A DNA stretch of 16,619 bases from Gammaproteobacteria bacterium (GTDB lineage: Bacteria > Pseudomonadota > Gammaproteobacteria > Steroidobacterales > Steroidobacteraceae), in assembly GCA_030040235.1 (NCBI GenBank), contig JASHUC010000161.1:1-16619 (forward strand), given 5' to 3'. The notes under the pieces were generated by a model that did no database searches, had not been told where the DNA came from, and was given only the letters and a program-made list of their open reading frames with translations. Shown one piece after another: positions 1-7,890 of this stretch. The number at the start of each line of letters is the position of its first letter. Within the stretch, counting starts at the first letter, position 1. The position numbers were made by a program, and so were the translations under genes.

Positions 1-94
1 GCGCGCGTGCGCGAGATCTCAATCCTGCACCCGAGTCCTCGCCCCCGATCGGCGGCGGCGCCTACGATGAGCCCAGGCGATTTGAAAAGATCAC

Positions 95-2467
95 ATGGGC
101 AGTTTTCGCAACCGACTTCTCGCGCTGATCGTCGGGCTGGTCATCGTCACGCAATCTGTGACGCTGATCGCAGTCCTCGCTCAGACCACGAGGGAAGTGA
201 AGGCCGGGGCCAGCGAGCAGCTGCGCGCGGGCGGCTCCGTTGTCGGGCAGCTCATCCGTTTCCGCGACACGCAGCTCGCCAACGCGGTCGCCGTGCTGGC
301 CTCGGATTTCGGGTTTCGCAAGGCCGTCGCGAGCGGCGATGCACCGACCATCGTCTCGGCCGCCGGCAATCATGCGGGCCGCATCGGGGCGGATCTGGTG
401 GTCGTCATGGACACGCGGGGCCGGGTGCTCGCCTCGAACACCCCGCTCGTTGCCGTGCAGGTCGCATGGCTTCGCGAGCAGATCGCAGCCGCCCCGAGCG
501 CCGCGCGCTTCGTGGTGCTCGGAACCCGTTGCTATCAGCTGTTCCTCGCGCCGGTCAAAGCGCCCGAGCTCATCGGCTGGGCGGCGATGGGCTTCGCGGT
601 GGACGACGCGCTCGCCGCGCACCTTCGCGATCTCGTCGGAGTCGAGGTCACCTTCTTCGCACAGGGCTCGCGCGGCGCAGTACGCGTCGCATCGAGCCTG
701 CCGCACCCGGCGGACGCTGCGCTCAGCGCCCGCCAGGTCGAGGAACAAGCCGGTCTGCAGCCCAGCGTCGAGAGGGTCGGCGGCGAGCCCTATCTGAGCT
801 TCACCCGCCAGCTCGACGCCTACGGCAATCCGGTCCTCGTGCTGCTGCAGAAGCCGATGACGGAGGTGCTCGCGCCCTATCGGCGCATACGCGACGCGCT
901 GCTCGTGATTGACGGCATCGCGCTCGCGCTCGCAATGGCGATCGGGCTCTGGCTCGGCCGGGGCGCTACACGAACCCTGCGCGAGCTCGTGCAGGCGGCC
1001 CGCCGCATTCAGGCGGGCACGTACGATGCCGCCGTGAAGGCGCGCGGCGGGGAGGAGTTCGTGAGCCTCGCGGCGACCCTCAATACCATGCAGCGCGAGA
1101 TCGCCGAGCGCGAGGCGCGCATCACCCACGCGGCCTACCACGACCCGCTCACGGAGCTGCCGAATCGCGCGTATGCCGAGCGCTATCTCGATGAGCTGCT
1201 GCGCGATGCGGCGCCGTCGCCTTCTGCGCTCATCGTGATGGACATCCGTAACGCCCGGGAGATCAACGCCTCGCTCGGCCATCACGTCGGGGACGAGACG
1301 GTGCGCGAGGTCGCGCAGCGGCTGCGCCAGAACACCGGCACGGGCGATCTCGTCGCGCGGCTGGTCGCGAATCAGTTCCTCGTCGTGACGCGCCACTGCT
1401 CGGCCGACCGCGCGCTGCTCCTCGCCGAGCAGCTCGCCGGAGTGCTGCGCAGCGGACTTCACCTGCCCTCCGTGACCCTGGAGCTGCACGTCGCCGCGGG
1501 CGTGTGCTGCTGCCCGGATCACGGAAACACCTCCCGTGAGCTTCTGCGCCGCGCGCAGATCGCGCTCGAGGACTCCGAGGAGGCGCGCGGTCGCGTCGCG
1601 GTTTATCGTCCGGGGCGCGACGAGGAGCACCGCAGGCGACTCGCCCTCGCCGCCGACCTGCGCCGGGCCATCGACCAAGGTGAGCTCTCCCTCGTCTATC
1701 AGCCCAAGGTGTTCGTCGCCACGCGCACCGTGAGCAGCTTCGAGGCGCTCGTGCGCTGGACGCACCGCGAGCTCGGGCCCATTTCTCCGGCCGAATTCGT
1801 GCCGATCGCCGAGCGGACCGGCAGCTCGCGGCGGCTGACGAGCTGGGTGGTCGGCGCGGCCGTGCGCCAGATCGCCGCCTGGCGCGCCGAGGGTCTTGCG
1901 CTCGAGGTCGCGGTGAATCTCTCCGCCCCGGACATCCTCGACCCGGCGCTCGGGGATGAAATCCTGAGCACGCTCGAGGCGAATGGCGTCGAGCCTCAGC
2001 GCCTGGCGCTCGAGATCACCGAGAGCGCCGCGATGCGCGATGCGCCGCTCGCCGCGCGCCACATGCAGCTGCTGCGCGCGGCGGGGATCCGCTTCGCGAT
2101 CGACGATTTCGGCACCGGCTACTCCTCCCTGTCGCAGCTCTCACGGCTGCCGGTCGATGAGCTGAAGATCGACCGCTCCTTCATGATGCACGCGCACGAG
2201 CGCCGCGACGATGCGACCATCGTGCGCTCGACCGTCGAGCTCGCGCACAGCATGGGACTCAAGGTCGTCGCCGAAGGCGTCGAGAACGCTCAGGGATGGA
2301 ACCTGCTGCGCCGCCTCGGATGCGACTTCGCGCAGGGCTACTTCATCAGCCGGCCGGTGCCCGCGGCCGATGTGACGGCCTTCGTGCGGCGCGCGAATCA
2401 GCTGCTGCCCGCCTCCGATTCGACGGTCCTGCAGATCCGGGCGCTCACCGAGCTCGCCGAGAAGTGA
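95..2467 (+). CDS. Membrane-bound sensor with degenerate GGDEF and intact EAL domain (probable c-di-GMP phosphodiesterase)
   Basis: 790 aa. A transmembrane helix lies at about residues 8-29, then a periplasmic region of about 235 residues. That region contains a Cache-like strand (VVVMDTRGRVLAS), and a second helix follows at about 267-289. A HAMP-like linker leads to a GGDEF domain starting near residue 348 (HDPLTELPNR). The signature GGDEF positions read VANQF (about 424-429) and no RxxD inhibitory site is visible, so cyclase activity is unlikely. The EAL domain looks complete: FEALVRW (about 548), NLSAPDI, ITES, IDDFGTGYSSL, LKIDRSF, AEGVEN and AQGYFISRP, which carry the expected metal- and substrate-binding residues. 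I infer c-di-GMP hydrolysis controlled by a periplasmic ligand, with the dead GGDEF possibly a GTP-sensing module. The gene is single and converges on korB with 10 bp between stops. Only a weak purine stretch (GAAAAGA) precedes the ATG. Confidence 0.93.
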   Translation: MGSFRNRLLALIVGLVIVTQSVTLIAVLAQTTREVKAGASEQLRAGGSVVGQLIRFRDTQLANAVAVLASDFGFRKAVASGDAPTIVSAAGNHAGRIGADLVVVMDTRGRVLASNTPLVAVQVAWLREQIAAAPSAARFVVLGTRCYQLFLAPVKAPELIGWAAMGFAVDDALAAHLRDLVGVEVTFFAQGSRGAVRVASSLPHPADAALSARQVEEQAGLQPSVERVGGEPYLSFTRQLDAYGNPVLVLLQKPMTEVLAPYRRIRDALLVIDGIALALAMAIGLWLGRGATRTLRELVQAARRIQAGTYDAAVKARGGEEFVSLAATLNTMQREIAEREARITHAAYHDPLTELPNRAYAERYLDELLRDAAPSPSALIVMDIRNAREINASLGHHVGDETVREVAQRLRQNTGTGDLVARLVANQFLVVTRHCSADRALLLAEQLAGVLRSGLHLPSVTLELHVAAGVCCCPDHGNTSRELLRRAQIALEDSEEARGRVAVYRPGRDEEHRRRLALAADLRRAIDQGELSLVYQPKVFVATRTVSSFEALVRWTHRELGPISPAEFVPIAERTGSSRRLTSWVVGAAVRQIAAWRAEGLALEVAVNLSAPDILDPALGDEILSTLEANGVEPQRLALEITESAAMRDAPLAARHMQLLRAAGIRFAIDDFGTGYSSLSQLSRLPVDELKIDRSFMMHAHERRDDATIVRSTVELAHSMGLKVVAEGVENAQGWNLLRRLGCDFAQGYFISRPVPAADVTAFVRRANQLLPASDSTVLQIRALTELAEK

Positions 2468-2477
2468 GCCGCGATCC

Positions 2478-3533
2478 CTAGCGGTAGCGCGCGAGGATCT
2501 TCTCGAGGGATTTCGACCCGGGGGAGAGCTTCTCGAAGGGTACGCTCATCAGGGGTTGCTCGGGCAGCTGGTTGATTTCGTGAAAATCGCGCTGCGAGGG
2601 CTCCACGTACAAAAGTCCCGTCAGGTACTCGCCCGCCTTCATGCGCTCCTGAACGTTCGCCGTGGCGGCGGCGCGATCCGTGGGGTCGTGGCTCTCGTCG
2701 AGCTTGCGGAGCACGATCCGGCTGCCATCGTGCATCACGACCGGGAGCGCCTCGCCCGCGGCATATTGGGCGGTGATCTCGCGCTCGATCGGGATGAAAT
2801 CGACGTTCACCGCGGGCTCGTAATGCTCGCGCGTATACAGGTAGCTCTTGGTCGAGCCCTCGTGATCGTTGAAGGTGACGCACGGCGAGAGCACGTCGAT
2901 GAGGGCAAACCCCTGGTGGCGCATTCCCGCTTCCAGCAACGGCACGAGCTGCTCCTTGTCGCCGGAGAAGCTGCGCGCGACGAACGGGGCGCCGAGGGCC
3001 ATCGCGAGCAGCACCGGATCGATCGGGGGCTGATAGTTCACCTCGCCGCGCTTCGCCTTGGTGCCCACGTCCGCCGAAGCCGAGAACTGGCCCTTGGTGA
3101 GCCCGTAGACGCCGTTGTTCTCGATCACGTAGAGCATGTTGAGATTGCGGCGGATCGCGTGGCAGAACTGCCCGAGGCCGATCGAGAGGGTGTCGCCGTC
3201 GCCCGAGACCCCGATGTAGGTGAGCTTGCGATTCGCCGCGCTCGCGCCCGTGGCGATCGAGGGCATGCGCCCGTGGACCGAATTGAAGCCGTGACCGCCG
3301 CTCACGAAGTACGCCGTCGTCTTGGACGAGCAGCCGATCCCCGAGAGCTTCACGACATTCTCGGGCTTGAGCGCAAGCTGGAAGCACGCCTCGACGATCG
3401 CGGCGGTGATCGAATCGTGGCCGCATCCCGCGCACAGGGTGGACAGCGCGCCCTCGTAATCGCGGCGCGTGAGTCCGAGGCCGTTCTTGGGCAGCGACGG
3501 ATGATGAATCTTCGGCTTGGCGAGGTACGTCAT
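2478..3533 (-). CDS. korB: 2-oxoacid:acceptor oxidoreductase, beta subunit (TPP- and FeS-binding)
   Basis: 351 aa from the chosen ATG at 3533. An in-frame ATG ten codons upstream would overlap the end of korA and lacks support. The protein carries the TPP-binding core of 2-oxoacid:ferredoxin oxidoreductases: GDGD at 111-114 and IENN at 137-140, followed by GVYGLTKGQ. The conserved cysteines that hold a [4Fe-4S] cluster in this family are present: CAGCG (C34, C37), GIGC (C68) and SPC (C218). With KorA it should decarboxylate a 2-oxoacid, probably 2-oxoglutarate, and form the acyl-CoA in the cytoplasm. It is the last gene of korC-korA-korB. The korA stop TAG overlaps a TAGGAA Shine-Dalgarno, and the gap is 10 bp, so translation is probably coupled. 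Substrate choice (2-oxoglutarate rather than pyruvate) is inferred from family resemblance. Confidence 0.93.
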   Translation of the reverse strand: MTYLAKPKIHHPSLPKNGLGLTRRDYEGALSTLCAGCGHDSITAAIVEACFQLALKPENVVKLSGIGCSSKTTAYFVSGGHGFNSVHGRMPSIATGASAANRKLTYIGVSGDGDTLSIGLGQFCHAIRRNLNMLYVIENNGVYGLTKGQFSASADVGTKAKRGEVNYQPPIDPVLLAMALGAPFVARSFSGDKEQLVPLLEAGMRHQGFALIDVLSPCVTFNDHEGSTKSYLYTREHYEPAVNVDFIPIEREITAQYAAGEALPVVMHDGSRIVLRKLDESHDPTDRAAATANVQERMKAGEYLTGLLYVEPSQRDFHEINQLPEQPLMSVPFEKLSPGSKSLEKILARYR

Positions 3534-3548
3534 CAGCGAATTCCTAGC
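3531..3548 (-). promoter_or_regulatory. korB ribosome binding site overlapping the korA stop codon
   Basis: Read on the minus strand, the sequence is CTAGGAATTCGCTGATG. The korA stop TAG runs directly into an AGGA purine core, with nine bases before the korB ATG. This supports the ATG at 3533 over the earlier in-frame ATG at 3563 and suggests coupled translation of the alpha and beta subunits. Confidence 0.65.
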
Positions 3549-5424
3549 GTCCGGCGCCTGCACGCCCGAGCGCCTCGCGCGGCGCGTGCGCCGCCGGGCG
3601 CTCGCCCCTGAGCTCCGCGAGCACGCCCTCGACGATGAAGGTCGAGGAGATCGGCAACCCGTTGTAGTGCCTGAGCGATCGGAGCTTGCTCTTCTCCACC
3701 GCGGTCTCGAGGGTGAGGAGCGAGCGAAGCTGGGCGTCCCGATTCTGCTCCACGACGAAGATCAGCCGGTGGGCGGCGAGGAACCGCTCCACCTCCTCGT
3801 TGAACGGAAACGCCCGCACGCGCATGTAGTCGATCACGATGCCTTCGCGTTTGAGAACGTCGATCGTCTCGCGCACCGCCCCGTCGCAGCTCCCCAGGGA
3901 CACGATCGCCACGTCGACCCCCGGATGAGCCTCGATGAGCGGCCCCGGAACGAGCTTCTTCGCCGTCTCCCATTTCTTCAGCAGCCGGTCGACGACGATC
4001 TGGTACTCCGTCGCATCCTCGGTGTAGGTCCCGTACTGCGCGTGCCCCGAGCCGCGCGCGAAGTAGGCGCCCTTGGGATCGACGCCCGGCAGCGTGCGGT
4101 AGGGAATGCCATCGCCGTCGTGATCGAAGAAGCGGTAGAACTTCTCGATCTTGGCGAGCTCCTCGCGGCCGAGCACCTTGCCACGGTCGGGGCGATAGGC
4201 ATCGTCCCATTGCAGATCGCGGCACATCCAGTCGTTCATGCCGATATCGAGGTCCGACAGCACGATCACCGGGGTTTGCAGCCGCTCGGCCAGATCGAAG
4301 GCCTGCACCGCGAGATAGAAGCATTCCTCGGGGTTCGCCGGATACAGACACACGTGGCGCGTGTCGCCGTGCGAGGCGTACGCGCAGGCGAGAATGTCGC
4401 ACTGCTGCGTGCGGGTGGGCATGCCCGTCGAGGGTCCGACACGCTCGATGTCGAACACGACGCAGGGCACCTCGGCGTAGTAGGCGAGTCCGAGGAACTC
4501 GTTCATGAGCGAGATCCCGGGCCCCGATGTGGCGGTGAACGCGCGCGCGCCGTTCCACGAAGCCCCGATCACCATGCCGACGGCGGCGAGCTCGTCCTCG
4601 GCCTGGATGAACGCGAAGTTCTTGCGTCCTGATTGCGGATCCGTGCGCAACCGGTCGCAGAAGCCCTTGAAGGCGTCCATGAGCGAGGTCGAAGGCGTGA
4701 TCGGGTACCAGGCCGCGACGGTCGCGCCGGCGTAGACGCAGCCGAGCGCCGCGGCGGTGTTGCCGTCGATCATGATGTGCCCCGCCGTCGCGCCCATCTT
4801 CTCGACCCTGAGCGGCAGAGGGCAGGAGAAGTGCTGCTTCGCGTAGTCGTAGCCCAGCTGGATCGCGCGCATATTGCTGTCCACGAGCTGCGGCTTCCTC
4901 GAGTAGGTCTCGGCGAGGAGTGCGCGGATCTGCTCGAGGTCGAGGTCGAGCAGCGCGGCGAGCACGCCGGCGTAGCAGATGTTCTTCATGAGGATGCGCG
5001 TGCGCACCCCGTTGAAATTCTCATTGCAGAGCTGCGCGAGCGGTACCCCGAGCACGGTGATGTCGTCGCGCTTGAGAAGCGCGGGACGCGGCCAGGTCGA
5101 GTCGTAGAGGAGGTAACCGCCGGGGGACACCTCCTTCACATCGCGCGAGTAGGTCTCCGCGTTCATCGCGACCATGATGTCCACGGATCCGGAGCGCGCG
5201 ACGTAGCCGTGGCGAGACACGCGGATCTCGTACCAGGTCGGCAACCCCTGGATGTTCGAGGGGAAGTAGTTCTTGCCCATCACCGGGATGCCGCCCCGGA
5301 AGATCGACTTCATCAGCAGCGTATTCGCGCTCGCCGAGCCCGTTCCGTTGACGGTCGCAATCTTGATCACGAAGTCGTTGACGTGGTCCTGTGGAGACGA
5401 CACGGTATGAGTTTCCTGCACCAT
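3544..5424 (-). CDS. korA: 2-oxoacid:acceptor oxidoreductase, fused gamma-alpha subunit
   Basis: 626 aa. The N-terminal 200 residues form the gamma-type domain, with GTGSASANTLL at 27-37 in place of the GGQG loop of stand-alone gamma subunits, and FPSNIQGLPTWYEIR at 54-68. From about residue 215 comes the alpha (pyrimidine-binding) region: YPITPST at 240-246, QAEDE at 274-278, TSGPG at 299-303, and VGPSTGMPTRTQQ. A C-terminal Rossmann-like domain closes the protein. The family binds TPP at the alpha-beta interface and CoA through domains of this subunit. Its length and wording match the alpha subunits that pair with a flavoprotein KorC, as in the 2-oxoglutarate oxidoreductases of Azoarcus and Thauera. 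It lies 30 bp after korC and 10 bp before korB. No clear Shine-Dalgarno precedes the ATG. Confidence 0.92.
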   Translation of the reverse strand: MVQETHTVSSPQDHVNDFVIKIATVNGTGSASANTLLMKSIFRGGIPVMGKNYFPSNIQGLPTWYEIRVSRHGYVARSGSVDIMVAMNAETYSRDVKEVSPGGYLLYDSTWPRPALLKRDDITVLGVPLAQLCNENFNGVRTRILMKNICYAGVLAALLDLDLEQIRALLAETYSRKPQLVDSNMRAIQLGYDYAKQHFSCPLPLRVEKMGATAGHIMIDGNTAAALGCVYAGATVAAWYPITPSTSLMDAFKGFCDRLRTDPQSGRKNFAFIQAEDELAAVGMVIGASWNGARAFTATSGPGISLMNEFLGLAYYAEVPCVVFDIERVGPSTGMPTRTQQCDILACAYASHGDTRHVCLYPANPEECFYLAVQAFDLAERLQTPVIVLSDLDIGMNDWMCRDLQWDDAYRPDRGKVLGREELAKIEKFYRFFDHDGDGIPYRTLPGVDPKGAYFARGSGHAQYGTYTEDATEYQIVVDRLLKKWETAKKLVPGPLIEAHPGVDVAIVSLGSCDGAVRETIDVLKREGIVIDYMRVRAFPFNEEVERFLAAHRLIFVVEQNRDAQLRSLLTLETAVEKSKLRSLRHYNGLPISSTFIVEGVLAELRGERPAAHAPREALGRAGAGR

Positions 5425-5454
5425 TCGGGTCGGTTCGGCGGCGGGGGCTCGAGC

Positions 5455-7269
5455 TCAGGCGATCTTCGGTTCCTGCGCGGCGGAGCTGGCCGCTTCGTCC
5501 GCGACTTGCGGCCAGTGGACACGGGATTTCTGCATGTCCCAGGCGGCCGTGGGGCAGCGCTCGGCGCACAGCCCGCAGTGCACGCACAGATCCTCGTCCT
5601 TGACCATCACCCGGGCCGTTTGCGGAAGCGGGGCGGAGACGTAGAGCGGCTGCGCGAGGTTCTTGGCGGGCGCCTTCAAACGCGTGCGCAGCTCCGCCTC
5701 CTCACCCTCATGCGTGATGGTGAGGCAGTCCACGGGACAGATGTCGATGCAGGCGTCGCACTCGATGCACAGCTTCGCCGTGAACACGGTCTGCACATCG
5801 CAGTTGAGACAGCGCTGCACCTCGGCGGCCGCCTGCTCCGCCGTGAACCCGAGCTCCACCTCGATGTTGAGCTTCTTGAAGCGCTCCTTGAGCGAGACGT
5901 GCGGCATGAGCCGGCGCTCGACGGGGGAGTAGTCGTTCGCGTACGACCACTCGTGGATGCCCATCTTGCGGCTTTGCAGATTGATGCCCGGGGGCAGGCG
6001 CTGAGCGACCGGCTCGCCCTGGCAGAACTTATGAATCGAGATGGCGGCCTGATGCCCGTGCTCGACGGCCCAGATGATGTTCTTCGGCCCGAAGGCCGCA
6101 TCGCCGCCGAAGTACACGCCCGGGCGCGTGGACTCGAAGGTCGTCTTGTCTACGACCGGAACGTCCCACTTGTCGAATTCGATTCCGAGGTCGCGCTCGA
6201 TCCAGGGAAAGGCGTTCTCCTGCCCGATGGCGAGGATCACGTCATCGGCCGCAATGAACTCCTCGCCCGTCACGCGCTCCGCGACGATGCGCCCGCGCGA
6301 GTCCACCTCGTACTCCATGCGCTGGAAACGCATGCCGGTCAATTTGCCGTTCTCGAGGACGAAGGCCGTCGGGGAGCGGTTCACGATGATCTCGACGCTT
6401 TCCTCCTCGGCATCCTCGAGCTCCCAGTCGGAGGCCTTGAAGAAGCCGCGCGGCTTGCGCGCCATGACCTTGACGCTTTTGGCCCCGAGCCGCAGCGAGG
6501 TGCGGCAGCAGTCCATCGCGGTGTTGCCGACGCCGATGATGAGCACGCGCTCGCCGATGCGATCGAGGTGTCCGAAGGCGACCGACTCGAGCCAGGCAAT
6601 GCCGATGTGGATGTTCGCCGCAGCCTCCTGGCGGCCGGGCACCTGAAGATCCTTGCCGCGCGGGGCCCCCGAGCCGACGAACACCGCGTCGAACCCGCCG
6701 CTCGCCAGGAGCTCGCGCAGGCTGTTCACCGCATGGTTGAGTTTCAGGTCCACCCCCATGTCGAGGATCATCTGGATCTCCTCGTTCAGCACGCTCGCGG
6801 GCAACCGGAACGAGGGGATATTGGTGCGCATGAGCCCGCCGGGCTCGCCGTATTGCTCGAGGATCGTCACCTCGTAGCCGAGCGGCAGCAGGTCGTTGGC
6901 GACGGTGAGGGAGGCGCAGCCCGCCCCGATGCAGGCGATGCGTTTGCCGTTCTTGACCTTCGGGACGCGTGGCAGGCGGCCTTGCACGTCGTCGCGCTGG
7001 TCGGCCGCGACACGCTTCAGGCGGCAGATCGCGACCGGCTTGGCCTCGACACGGCCCCGCCGGCATGCCGGCTCGCAGGGCCGGTCACAGACCCGCCCGA
7101 GGATTCCCGGGAACACGTTCGATTCCCGGTTCACCATGTAGGCATCCGTGAAGCGGCCCTGGGCGATGAGGCGGATGTACTCCGGTACATCCGTGTGGGC
7201 CGGGCAGGCCCATTGGCAATCGACGACGCGGTGGTAGTAGTCGGGGTGGGAGGTGTCGGTGGGGTGCAT
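5455..7269 (-). CDS. korC: FAD/NAD(P)-binding and 4Fe-4S electron-transfer subunit of the 2-oxoacid oxidoreductase
   Basis: 604 aa, related to the glutamate synthase small subunit with an added ferredoxin tail. The N-terminal FeS region has C18, C22 and then CDRPCEPAC (C61, C65, C69). FAD binding is shown by GAGCASLTVA (115-124; the usual Pro is Cys) and GGDAAFGP (388-395). NAD(P) binding is shown by GVGNTAMD (246-253). Near the C terminus are two complete CxxCxxCxxxCP ferredoxin motifs, at C501/504/507/511 and C562/565/568/572. First gene of the operon, it would carry electrons from KorAB to NADP or on to ferredoxin. In Azoarcus and Thauera such a subunit makes the enzyme a 2-oxoglutarate:NADP or ferredoxin oxidoreductase. 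The symbol rests on this context; other family members are annotated only as FAD-dependent oxidoreductase. The start follows a weak GCGAGAC purine stretch. Confidence 0.9.
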   Translation of the reverse strand: MHPTDTSHPDYYHRVVDCQWACPAHTDVPEYIRLIAQGRFTDAYMVNRESNVFPGILGRVCDRPCEPACRRGRVEAKPVAICRLKRVAADQRDDVQGRLPRVPKVKNGKRIACIGAGCASLTVANDLLPLGYEVTILEQYGEPGGLMRTNIPSFRLPASVLNEEIQMILDMGVDLKLNHAVNSLRELLASGGFDAVFVGSGAPRGKDLQVPGRQEAAANIHIGIAWLESVAFGHLDRIGERVLIIGVGNTAMDCCRTSLRLGAKSVKVMARKPRGFFKASDWELEDAEEESVEIIVNRSPTAFVLENGKLTGMRFQRMEYEVDSRGRIVAERVTGEEFIAADDVILAIGQENAFPWIERDLGIEFDKWDVPVVDKTTFESTRPGVYFGGDAAFGPKNIIWAVEHGHQAAISIHKFCQGEPVAQRLPPGINLQSRKMGIHEWSYANDYSPVERRLMPHVSLKERFKKLNIEVELGFTAEQAAAEVQRCLNCDVQTVFTAKLCIECDACIDICPVDCLTITHEGEEAELRTRLKAPAKNLAQPLYVSAPLPQTARVMVKDEDLCVHCGLCAERCPTAAWDMQKSRVHWPQVADEAASSAAQEPKIA

Positions 7270-7330
7270 GTCTCGCGGTGTTCAGCCGGCCGAAAGCGCC
7301 TGCGGTGCGGGTATGAGTATAAAGCTGCGG

Positions 7331-7343
7331 CGCAAAAATTGCG
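7331..7343. promoter_or_regulatory. Short dyad CGCAA-AAA-TTGCG at the korC -35/spacer region
   Basis: A perfect 5-3-5 inverted repeat 10 to 22 bases upstream of the TATACT -10 box on the minus strand, where a repressor or activator site would overlap the -35 region. Short dyads arise by chance, so the operator role is inference from position. Confidence 0.3.
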
Positions 7344-7376
7344 GGCGAGCGCCACGCTTCCGCCGCATTGGTGCAA

Positions 7377-7396
7377 CGCACAATCCGACTTGTGCG
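7377..7396. promoter_or_regulatory. 20-bp dyad CGCACAA-N6-TTGTGCG, possible operator
   Basis: A perfect 7-6-7 inverted repeat in the intergenic region between the divergent korC and DUF971 genes, about 56 bp upstream of the korC -10 box and 55 bp before the DUF971 start. Symmetry, spacing and position fit a dimeric transcription factor site. It could instead form a small hairpin in the DUF971 leader. I cannot assign it to a known regulator; it is not an FNR box. Confidence 0.4.
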
Positions 7397-7451
7397 CTCC
7401 CGTTTCCCATAAGAAACTGCATGGCGGACCAAGTTCCTGAACCGAGCGCCG

Positions 7452-7823
7452 ATGGCCGACCCCGTTGCGACGATGATCAAGCTGCGGACCCGCTCACGGG
7501 TGCTCGAGGTCGCCTTCGATGACGGCGCACGCTTCGAGCTGCCGTTCGAGTATCTGCGGGTGTACTCCCCGTCCGCCGAAGTGAAGGGTCATGGTCCGGG
7601 TCAAGGCGTGCTCGTCACCGGAAAGGAAAGCGTGGGGATTCGTGCGGTCGAGCCGGTCGGCCAGTACGCGGTCAAGCTCGTGTTCGACGACGGCCACGCG
7701 ACCGGGCTCTATAGCTTTCGATATCTCTACGAGCTCGGCAGCGAGCAAGAGCGCAAGTGGGCGCAGTATCGATCGCGCGTGCGGGCGGCAGCGGAGGGCA
7801 CACAAAAAGGGCCGAGCTCGTGA
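7452..7823 (+). CDS. DUF971 domain protein (gamma-butyrobetaine hydroxylase N-terminal-like)
   Basis: 123 aa. The sequence shows the DUF971 pattern: an N-terminal strand set (IKLRTRSRVLEVAFDDG), the LPFEYLRVYSPSAEVKGHG segment, VGIRAVEPVGQYAVKLVFDDGH, and the closing TGLYSFRYLYELG. The same fold is the N-terminal domain of gamma-butyrobetaine hydroxylase, where it binds zinc; stand-alone proteobacterial members have no settled function. Genes of this family commonly sit next to ubiE in gammaproteobacteria, as here (170 bp upstream of ubiE). ATG at 7452 is used; ATG at 7476 is an alternative with no better ribosome site. The stop codon lies in the loop of a strong hairpin (7809-7832). Confidence 0.88.
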   Translation: MADPVATMIKLRTRSRVLEVAFDDGARFELPFEYLRVYSPSAEVKGHGPGQGVLVTGKESVGIRAVEPVGQYAVKLVFDDGHATGLYSFRYLYELGSEQERKWAQYRSRVRAAAEGTQKGPSS

Positions 7824-7832
7824 GCTCGGCCC
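7804..7832 (-). terminator. Rho-independent terminator oriented for minus-strand transcription
   Basis: The arms GGGCCGAGCTC (7809-7819) and GAGCTCGGCCC (7822-7832) are perfect inverted repeats of 11 bp. On the minus strand the stem is followed directly by five T (from A5 at 7804-7808), the layout of an intrinsic terminator for leftward transcription. On the plus strand no T-run follows, so it would end DUF971 transcripts poorly. No minus-strand gene lies just to its right; the nearest leftward unit is DOMON-namZ, beyond ubiE. Confidence 0.6.
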
Positions 7833-7863
7833 CAAGTGCTTCAAGACCCCCATTTGTTAGCAT

Positions 7864-7890
7864 CGGCCTTCATGAGCGTCACGAAGGCCG
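7864..7890. other. Hairpin upstream of ubiE
   Basis: CGGCCTTC (7864-7871) pairs perfectly with GAAGGCCG (7883-7890). Inside, TGA and TCA can pair after an A-C mismatch, leaving a 3-nt loop. No T-run follows on either strand, so it is not a standard terminator. An ATG of a possible small ORF lies within the loop side. It may be a leader structure for ubiE; its function is unknown. Confidence 0.35.

Larger units (their letters stand above)
7270..7451. promoter_or_regulatory. Divergent promoter region between korC and the DUF971 gene
   Basis: 182 bp without a convincing gene, less GC-rich than its flanks. On the minus strand TATACT (7316-7321) is a good -10 box for korC, giving a leader of about 40 nt; no strong -35 is visible at standard spacing. 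On the plus strand TATAAA (7318-7323) overlaps it, though it is far (about 130 nt) from the DUF971 start. Two dyads lie upstream of the minus -10 and are listed separately. Confidence 0.5.

Noticed and set aside
1..94. Possible end of an upstream gene or a promoter at the left edge
   Set aside because: No frame here shows a recognisable protein end, and no clear -10/-35 pair or terminator is visible in these 94 bases.
62..2062. 666-codon open frame on the minus strand opposite the GGDEF/EAL gene
   Set aside because: It is antisense to a clearly coding gene, is rich in Arg, Ala, Gly and Glu with no recognisable domain, and long antisense frames are expected in GC-rich genes.
2468..2477. Terminator between the GGDEF/EAL gene and korB
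   Set aside because: Only 10 bases separate the stop codons and no inverted repeat with a T-run is visible there.
4633..7440. 935-codon open frame on the plus strand across korA and korC
   Set aside because: It runs opposite two genes with full sets of catalytic motifs, spans their intergenic gap, and its translation is low-complexity and without any family motif.
7804..7832. Terminator of the DUF971 gene on the plus strand
   Set aside because: The hairpin is strong but no T-run follows it in that direction; the T-run exists only on the minus strand.
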